25,801 bases of DNA from Lingula anatina (taxonomy: Eukaryota > Brachiopoda > Lingulata > Lingulida > Lingulidae): NCBI RefSeq assembly GCF_001039355.2, contig NW_019774024.1, forward strand, positions 1-25,801, given 5' to 3'. The notes beneath the pieces were generated by a model that did no database searches, had not been told where the DNA came from, and saw only the letters and a program-made list of their open reading frames with translations. This document shows, one piece after another, positions 18,120 through 25,801 of this stretch. Each line of letters starts with the position of its first letter. Position 1 is the first letter of the stretch. The position numbers and the translations under genes were made by a program.

Positions 18120-18167
<48 letters not shown>
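18120..18167. repeat. Poly-T tract with adjoining GT repeat
   Basis: An uninterrupted run of about 47 T followed by ctcgtgtgtgtgtgtgtg. Length is likely unreliable in any assembly. Confidence 0.95.
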
Positions 18168-18453
18168 CTCGTGTGTGTGTGTGTGAAATGAAGGGTGTCT
18201 GTTTTCCCCACGAGTATGCATATGTATACTGGGTATACCCGTCCTGGTGTCTCGCATTTTATTGATTAATTTCATTTTTAAGGAAATGAATTATGATAAT
18301 AATTATAATAAATTCTATACACTACCTTAATGCATTTGATTACCCATTTTTATTTAAACCATTTTATCATTTATTCACCGATTAATTCACATATCATTGC
18401 TTTCGCCAGGAACCACTGCATGTACGCAAAAATTCATTTCCTTCCCATTCTCT

Positions 18454-18475
18454 CCCCCCCCCCCCCCCCCCCCCC
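18454..18475. repeat. Poly-C tract
   Basis: About 21 C in a row within an otherwise AT-rich stretch. No coding sense is seen in 18170-18910. Confidence 0.9.
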
Positions 18476-18911
18476 TTTGGCGCAGCTCGTCTCTTCAACT
18501 TCGAATCCTCCTTCATGTTCATATGTTCACACTCTATCAGCAGACAAAGATATTGCTAAAGGTCGAGTAGAAGTCCGAGTACAGCTTTGAGGTACACCGC
18601 GCCTCAAGCTCAGTCAACACTTGAGGATAAGATAACGTGTAAGTCAAATACTTCCCGATATGAAGCACACTAAATGGAAAATAGTGTGTGTATCTGATAA
18701 AGTTAAGTGTGATCCATTGTTTTGGTCAAGAGCACATTACCCGTAACAAAGTTATAAAGGCATTTTGCACCCTGTCCCTTTTGTATCCGTAACGATTGCT
18801 GTCATTAAGCAGTGGTGAATTGTGTTGGTTGTGCCAGGGAGTTCCAACACACTCCTTGGTTGTGCACAGCATTGCTCAGTTAACATTCTGTTGGGCAATG
18901 TTACATCAATA

Positions 18912-18955
18912 ACTAGAAAAGCACTCCGAGAGCGCAGACCTCCGCCAAGGCAGCG
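18912..18955. repeat. Truncated copy of the 6691 dispersed repeat
   Basis: Begins actagaaaagcactcc and includes acctccgccaagg, then leaves homology; the right half is missing. A TTA microsatellite follows (18965-18985). Confidence 0.7.
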
Positions 18956-18985
18956 ATTTTAGGTTATTATTATTATTATTATTGA

Positions 18986-19919
18986 TTATTGATTGATTAT
19001 TAATTGATGTTAAAAAATGCTTGTGTCCTTTTGTGATTGCGACAGTGTCAGAAAACGTGCTACCATTATCCAGATGTCTCTGTTTCTTGTGTTGCAATAA
19101 AATGAATTTTGTGCAGCCGATGGTACATGTACATACATGTATGTGTGACAGACCTCCGCCTTACTGGCCGTCTAGTTGGAAGTATTGTTTTTGCTACTAA
19201 TATTTTTAAGGCTGTGTTCAGGTTTTTACATGAAGAATTGCGAAATATCGTAGGGTACGTGTATCTAACAAATTTGTTTTCTCCATCGATGCCCAAATAC
19301 GCGAAATAAAACCGTTTGAAGACAATGTACTCCTCTAGCTGGGTTACAGACCTCACAAAAGTACCATATACAAAGTATTCATCAAACTATAAGAAAAAAG
19401 AGAAAGCAAATGAATTTACCATGAATATTTCTTTTATTTGAGACAAGGCTATTTAACAGTCGCCATTCAACAGAAGTTTAAATAGCAGAGTAAAAAAGAC
19501 ACTTTACTGTATAAATAGACTAAAATATGTTTGGCACATTATCGCAGGGATTAAAATTCATCACAGTATAACATAGCTGCAGCCCTGAGAAAAAATCTGA
19601 ACCATTATCTCAGATGTTGACAAAATATATCTTATATCCTATTGTTATCCTAAAAATTGATATACTGTATAATTTGGCACCTAAAACATTTATTGGTACT
19701 TCATGAACACCAAACTTAATAACTACCCACCCCCCACAAAAAATATCCAAATATAGTGTATCAATATCATTTTAAACTCTATGACAACATTTAAGGGAGT
19801 ACTGTAAAATTATGAAAAATTTTAATTTTAAAAATGATACTATTCATGTAAAAAACACATAAAAAACATTCTGCCAGGAAAAAATGGTTTCACATTGTGT
19901 GTGAAATAAGGATGGAGTT
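18986..19919. other. No gene recognised
   Basis: AT-rich; short frames on both strands overlap without splice or domain support. A gacctccgcc fragment near 19151 may be another trace of the dispersed repeat. Confidence 0.5.
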
Positions 19920-21050
19920 GATCAGATGTTGCTGTTCCTCTTATGTAAACATGTTTGTTCTGGTATCAAAAAACAAATTATAACATTTACCAGCAAAAAA
20001 ATTACTGGAAAATGACAATGGTCTTTCTATGTCACTACATGAAGATGACATTTCTTAACTAAATATCAGGATGTTTCTGTAAAATACACTATGCAGTGTC
20101 TTGCCTTAAAAAAATTCATTATACATACAAAGAATGACATTAATGATCAAAGCATGACTGATATTTCTATCACTGCTTGCTTGCCATTCCAAATTTCAGA
20201 TGGAGTCTATAACTATCTAAATATAGTTCTGCAAGAATAGGCATGTTGATTTTATCAAGCGAAATACTTTGCAATGTTTTTAATTAAATGAAAAAAAAAT
20301 AGCCAGATAATTTAACTCGACACCAAATGAGTAAAATAATGTAGCCACTGGCTGTGAATATGTTCTATTCTAAAGTAAAAAATCCATATCTATATAAACT
20401 TAAAAGTGAATTTAAAAGTGAGTCATTTCTAAAATATTCTTATATGTGCTTTATAACAATTTTGATAATTTAAATAATACTATTACATATTCCAAAACAC
20501 ACAAAAAAGAAAATATTCTAATTAATAAAAGGGACTTCACTTTGTAATATGTTAAACACAGATGTTGAACAGATGCTGTAGTTGTTCCTTAAAAGTAATA
20601 TGTATGGTTTTGTATTAGAATCAAACTACAGTATGACCAGCAAAAAATAACTGGTAAATGACAATGGTCTTTCTTTGTCTCTGCACAAAAATGACATTTC
20701 AGTAACACAACTGAATATGAGGATGTTACAAAAAATGCATTATTCAGTGTGTCTCTTGGTATGAATATTTTAAATACATTACACAACTGAATATGAGGAT
20801 GGAACTATAAAATGTACTATACAGTGTGAATTGACTTAAAAATTTCAAATATATTCAAAGAATGGCACAATGATCAAAGCATGACTGATATTTCTGTCAT
20901 TACTTGTTTGCCACTCCAAATATCAGATGGAGTCTAACTAATACAGATTGGAAAGATAGATTTAGCAAAGTGTTGATTTTATCAAGTAAAATACTTTGCA
21001 ATGTTCATTAAAACAAATGCCAGATAATTTAACTTGTAACCAAATATGTG
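19920..21050. repeat. Two-copy direct duplication of an AT-rich block
   Basis: 19920-20350 and about 20570-21050 share ordered blocks: gacaatggtctttct (20014, 20659), atgatcaaagcatgactgat (20142, 20870), cagatggagtct (20199, 20925) and gttgattttatcaag (20246, 20972). The offset changes from about 645 to 726, because the second copy carries an inner repeat of acacaactgaatatgaggatg (20705, 20781). No coding capacity. Confidence 0.8.
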
Positions 21051-21721
21051 AAATAATACAACCAATATCAGATGTTCATAATAACAAATTAAATTCAATT
21101 AAAGTGGAAATTTACCAAACAAAAAAAAAAAAAAAAAGCAAAAATATAACCAGTTTGACTTCAAGTAAGTCTGTAAATGGGAATTTGCTGGACAATTTAA
21201 CAACCAAATGAGTACTATGATATTTTCAGTGTGAAATAAAATAACTTGGAATTGAGAATTGAACAGATAACAAAATAACCAAAAGAAAACAGAAACACAT
21301 CCTGTTTGAAATACGTATATAAAGTAATAACAAAATGAGAATGTATCAGTTAATTTAACTATGCAATAAGATTAATATTGTGAGATATTCAAAGCGAAAA
21401 TGAAAATGTACCAGATAACACAATACTGCGTACCAAAAGTAGAATGGAAAAAGTAATACTATACGCTGTCAGCCAGTGTGAATAACATAGAGTAATTAAT
21501 AAAATTAAGAATTTACCAGATAACACAAGAACCAAAATGAGAACAAGCATAGAACCAGTATAAGTTGCTGGTACATAGAATTTTGTCATGAGAATTTTGA
21601 GGATAAGAAATAAATATACTGTTTACACTATTGACATTTGTAGCACATACAGTGTATGAACTACAACTGAGAAACAACAACGAACTTAATCCCAGGACTC
21701 GACTTCGACTTCTAATTTTAT

Positions 21722-21783
21722 ATGTCCTTGACCTTCAGCTGACCTTCAGAGTAGACATACTCGTCATCACAGCTTTTGGGCTC
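21722..21783 (-). CDS. Doubtful terminal exon of an unidentified minus-strand gene
   Basis: After an acceptor-like tttgtcttgag the minus strand reads PKSCDDEYVYSEGQLKVKDI and then TAA at about 21722-21720. Composition is more protein-like than its surroundings, and the AT-rich region beyond could be 3' UTR. I found no matching upstream exon inside the window. A chance frame is quite possible. Confidence 0.25.
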
Positions 21784-23030
21784 AAGACAAAATGATGGTA
21801 TACAACAATACTGTAAAATGTACAGACACATTTTAATTTGCACAAAAAAAAATATAATTTTTAAGAAACGAAAATGAATGAAACTAGTATTTGACATGAC
21901 CTAAAAACTATTGATACTAACTACAGTAAATAAAAGTAACCAAATTACTATGAATGTATATTAACAAACTTGACAGGCAACACAACAATGGCTTTCATGG
22001 AAACCCCCCTCCCTAAAAATGAAAACTAACTAACAACAACAACAACAAAGCAAGAAGCTTTTCCAGGATAATTTCATCGTAAAGAGAAAACAAACATAAA
22101 CACATCATGGGAATGCTACCATGTCATAGAATTTAGTACCAAAAGCAGGGCTGGAAATTACCAGCTGTCCATTTGTTCTGGGGACTTAAACCAATATATG
22201 GATCAAGGATTACTGTCCGGGCGATTGATGAAAATTGGCCCAAAAGGTAACTCAAATAAAAATTTGTAAAAAATAATTTCAAAAACGCAATGTGCTTTGG
22301 CTACAGTGCTAGTGTTGATAAAAAAAAAGCACACGCTTTCTTCATACTAAACTATCCAATGAGCAGGGACACATGCTTTGACTTAAAAAAGACCCACTCA
22401 CTATGACCGATCAGCAAAGAGTAAATTGTCCAGGGGAAGCAAGTTAAATAGCCGGAAATGCAACTTGTATGAAGAGGCCAGGCAGGGAAAAGCCACATCC
22501 CCTGAAAAAAGGTGCAAGGTATTTTTTCACACATCTTATTTTTTAGAGTAAAGATAATAAAGTAGAAAACTATGAATACCTTTGTTTATCACTCATCTTT
22601 CTAGCTGGGTAAGACTCATTCATTACTAGGTATGAGCAGGCACAAACTACAAGGAAGCTACTGGTGGGCTAGAATCAGGGGAGGCCCTGGTAGGAACTGG
22701 ATCACTGTAAAGGTACCAGACAGGAAAGCATTTTGCTTTGTTTCACACACATTCATTTTGATTTTACTTTGGATCTAATACAACAATAAGATTATCATGA
22801 AAAATAAGACACCATAAGAGATGATCACACCACGTTCAACAGATTAGAAAGTTTTTCTGGGTTTATGCATAATTTTTATCCTTAACAACTGAAGTTTTTA
22901 ACCCTCATGTTTGGAACATTTTCATTATCTGTTCCGACCTAAGGATATTTTAGCAACTAACATGTATTGAACTAATTATTACAGACTTTGGTAAATAAAA
23001 TATACATTTTCATTCGAGTTTATTATTCTG
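21784..23030. other. No gene recognised
   Basis: AT-rich with short A tracts and a CAA microsatellite near 22035. The longest frames have no domain, splice or codon support. Confidence 0.5.
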
Positions 23031-23039
23031 TGTTCTCAG

Positions 23040-24090
23040 GTTAAATGAAGTGTACATGGTGTACTGGGAATGGCCAAATGGGAGCAGAGCCTCAAAAAAC
23101 ACACGAGTCAGGAACACGTAAATGCAAAAGACATCATGGCTGCTAAGAGTGTATTGCAGCAAAACCAGCTGGCCACCCAGTGCCTGGTCTCTCTGAATAA
23201 GAACAATGAGGAAAGGCTGAGATAATGCTACTTATGGTAGTCATGCAGGCCATTCAGTGACTTTCTTTGGATGACAGGGCTGAACTGGGCCATGGGCTTG
23301 GACATTGGGCAAACTTATTTCAACCACAAACAGACATACCAAAGTTTTTGTCCACTTTAGAGCCAAGTCCAAGATGTAGAGAATAGCTAAGTGCATCTCC
23401 AAAGTAAGATTTGCATCCATCATGCCAGATGGAAGCATGGATAGCAGCGTGACCGAGGTAGCAATTTTTTTTATCTCAGAGCATGCATAACGGGGCTTAT
23501 ACAGGTAATATTAGCTCAGTATGTTATAAAGCAGGAAGTGTAACTTCTTAAGCTTTAATCATTATGTGTCATATTTATCAAAAGCTTATCATCAATGTCT
23601 TTTATGAAACTTTTAGAGGTCTGCACTTTATTTATTTTTGAAGTTATTTTGGTCTATGGTTTATGTTTTTTATATATATATATTTTTTAATTTGTAAATT
23701 TTTTTTCGAATCCAACTAATGTATGACTTCAACCTTTTGGTTTCTAATTCTTTGTTCCGTATATATGCCATGCTTTTCATGTTATGTGTTTTTTACAATT
23801 TTTTTTTCAGGTAAATTTCCTTCTACTTGGCTATGATGACTTCCATAGATCAGGTTGGATGAAGCAGGGAAGTGTTTACATTAAAGCCTGTGGCCATGGG
23901 TAGTAATGGAGCAGCCATGATAACAGGGTTAAAATAGGAGTGATAGCAAAGTAACAGAGACTCCAGCCAGCCATGGTTACTGGACATTGTTATGCCCACA
24001 AGCTGGAATTGGCCTTCAAAGACACCATCAAGGCCTCTTAACAGCAAAGCTTGAATGTGGAGTTCTACAAGGCTGCCCACTAAGGCCTTT
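23040..24090. other. Unrecognised coding-like relics
   Basis: Three islands are less AT-rich than their surroundings. Plus strand from 23046: a short frame with CTWC and later CKRHHGC, overlapped by a second frame, MAAKSVLQQNQLATQC, from 23137. Minus strand about 23450-23320: HDGCKSYFGDALSYSLHLG. Minus strand 24080-23850: an open 76-codon frame. All are short, in conflicting frames and strands, and interrupted by stops. I suspect degraded transposon or pseudogene DNA but recognise no family. Confidence 0.3.
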
Positions 24091-24149
24091 GTTAATCATT
24101 TAAAAAAGTGCAATCAAAACACTTTTGATCTGATGAGTCGATGACTTAA

Positions 24150-24660
24150 CTGAGAGATGTATTTTTTTTTTACTCTTCATTTTTTTTTTTTTAATGTTAT
24201 TTTATTTATTTATTTTTTTTTACTCTTCAGTGTTTTTTTTTTTACTCTTCAGTGTTTTTTTTTTTTTTGTATTTATGTAATTTAAGAGTTTCTTAAAGTA
24301 CTTTTTGGTTTGTTTTCAGCTTTTATTTTTATTTTATTTTTTAATGTTATTTTATTTATTTATTCTTTTTACTCTTCAGTGTTTTTTTTTTACTCGTGTT
24401 TTTTTTTTACTCTTCAGTGTTTTTTTTTTTTACTCTTTTTTACTCTTTTTTTTGCTATTTATGTAATTTAGAGTTTCTTAAAGTACTTTTTGGTTTACTT
24501 TCAACTTTAAATTTTTTTATTTTTATTTTTAATGTTATTTTATTTATCTATTTATTTATTTTTTTTTTTATTTTACTCTTCAGTTTTTTTTATTTGCTAT
24601 TTATGTAATTTAGTTTATTTAAGTATTTTTTATAAAGATGAGCATTTTTTTAGTTCATGT
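24150..24660. repeat. T-rich tandem repeats with TTTACTCTTCAGTG words
   Basis: Runs of T are separated by tactcttcagtg, repeated many times. A longer unit (tttatgtaatttaagagtttcttaaagtac and neighbours) recurs near 24272, 24458 and 24599. The plus-strand Phe-rich open frame here is a composition artefact. Confidence 0.85.
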
Positions 24661-24912
24661 AAGTTTTTTAAAATCAGATACACATTCCTTGCTCAATAAT
24701 GTCTTGTTAATAAACCATCCTTTAAAACCTGAAACACATGTTGTTGTTCTCGAGTCTATACAAGTTACTGTTGCTGTTCTTAAAGAATATTGATATTGGC
24801 ATTCTAACTATCTTCTATTCCTTTGTTCATAATGTTTTGTTTGTCTTCAGTCAAATTGTCATGTTATTTTTTTATTGTTTGTTTTTTAGCCTCTAGGCCC
24901 ATGTATTTTATT

Positions 24913-25730
24913 GTGCTGCAAATGATCTGCATCCCTATTAAGTCTGTGTGCTGCAAATTTCCTTAATAATCTGCCTCCCCCCATAAGTCTGTGTGCTGCA
25001 AATTTCTTCACGAAATGCCTCCCCCCATAAGTCTGTGTGCTGCAAATTTCTTCATGAAATGCCTCCCCCTTAAGTCTGTGTGCTGCAACTTTCTGTTATT
25101 AAATGCCTCCCCCTTTGTCAGTGTGCTGCAAATTTCCTTCATAAAATGCCTTCCCCCTAAATCTGTGTGCTGCAATGATCTGCCTCCCCTTTAAGTCTGT
25201 GTGCTACAAATGTCCTTCATAAAATGCCTACCCCTTAAGTCTGTGCGCTGCAAATTTCCTTAATGATCTGCCTCCCCCATAAGTCTGTGTGCTGCAAATT
25301 TCCTTAACGATCTACCTCCCCTTTAAGTCTGTGTGCTGCAAATTTCCTTAATGATCTGCCTCCCCTTTAAGTCTGTGTGCTGCAAATTCCTTCATGTAAT
25401 GCCTTCCCCCTAAGTCTATGTGCTGCAAATTCCTTCATGAAACGCCTCCCCCTAATTCTATGTGCTGCAAATTCCTTCAAGAAATGCCTCCCCCCTAAGT
25501 CTGTGTGCTGCAAATTCCTTCAAGAAATGCCTCCCCCCTAAGTCTGTGTGCTGCAAATTCCTTCAACAAATGCCTCCCCCCTAAGTCTGTGTGCTGCAAA
25601 TTCCTTCATGAAACGCCTGCCCCCAAAGTCTGTGTGCTGCAAATTCCTTCATGAAACGCCTGCCCCCAAAGTCTGTGTGCTGCAAATTCCTTCATGAAAT
25701 GCCTCCTCTTACTCTAAGTGCTGTAGATTT
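24913..25730. repeat. Minisatellite of about 43 bp, about 20 copies
   Basis: The word gtgctgca or a close variant starts at 24913, 24948, 24993, 25037, 25080, 25123, 25167, 25201, 25245, 25289, 25333, 25377, 25420, 25462, 25505, 25548, 25591, 25634, 25677 and 25719. The unit runs aagtctgtgtgctgcaaatt, then ccttcatgaaatgcctcccc. Copies at 25500-25680 are nearly identical, so the right half is younger. The frames inside it are not genes. Confidence 0.92.
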
Positions 25731-25801
25731 CTTTCTAACCCCTGAAATGGAATAGGTAAGGACATAGGAAAAGAAGACTGGGAATGGAGGAGGTGAGAAC
25801 T

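Noticed and set aside
18093-18275. Minus-strand frame with a long poly-Lys stretch
   Set aside because: Poly-A read from the long T tract; no other coding support.
24396-24608. Phe-rich hydrophobic plus-strand frame resembling a membrane protein
   Set aside because: Produced by poly-T tandem repeats.
24991-25194. 67-codon Cys-rich plus-strand frame
   Set aside because: Lies wholly in the minisatellite; the repeat period explains the Cys pattern.
24913-25730. CRISPR-like appearance of regular repeats
   Set aside because: Units are contiguous and vary throughout, with no unique spacers, in eukaryotic DNA.

Overview
The window is AT-rich animal nuclear DNA. It has short phase-matched exons with GT/AG borders, long introns, Tc1/mariner and foldback elements, microsatellites and minisatellites. 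Nothing bacterial is visible. A short dispersed repeat with inverted CCTCCGCCAAGG ends and the gene types (Ig-type receptor tyrosine kinase, ITIM receptor) would suit a marine invertebrate, perhaps a basal deuterostome, but the species cannot be fixed from the sequence.

The core (about 2.07-15.80 kb) holds two complete receptor genes placed head to head. On the minus strand, twelve exons (9678 down to 2073) join in frame into a 552-residue receptor tyrosine kinase: signal peptide, one Ig domain, Thr/Ser-rich stalk, transmembrane helix, and a kinase domain with all the usual catalytic motifs. On the plus strand, seven exons (10241 to 15804) join in frame into a 295-residue receptor. It has nearly the same Ig domain, stalk and transmembrane helix, but its cytoplasmic tail carries two ITIM-like tyrosine motifs (LHYADL and VEYAAV) and no kinase. 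The start codons are about 560 bp apart, so the genes probably share a divergent promoter region. The Ig exons are the same length (369 bp) and differ at about 21 bases by eye. Flanking introns also align. The pair therefore arose by inverted duplication of the ectodomain half, joined to opposite kinds of signalling tail. I read this as a paired activating/inhibitory receptor system in which the activating partner is itself a receptor kinase. The structure is seen in the sequence; the signalling roles are inferred.

The left edge (1-1075) is a diverged direct copy of 15.6-16.65 kb. It includes a damaged copy of the ITIM exon, so the locus is part of a tandem cluster: ITIM gene, RTK, ITIM gene. 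Inside the RTK, the exon for the P+1 loop and helix F is present twice, each copy with intact splice sites. Its 3' half with the splice donor is further amplified as a 69-bp (23-codon) tandem array, interrupted by a truncated Tc1 element.

From 16.65 kb to the end I find no convincing complete gene. The region holds long poly-T and poly-C tracts, a duplicated AT-rich block (19.92-21.05 kb), a doubtful minus-strand terminal exon (21.72-21.78 kb), weak unrecognised coding relics (23.04-24.09 kb), T-rich tandem repeats (24.15-24.66 kb) and a roughly 20-copy, about 43-bp minisatellite (24.9-25.73 kb).
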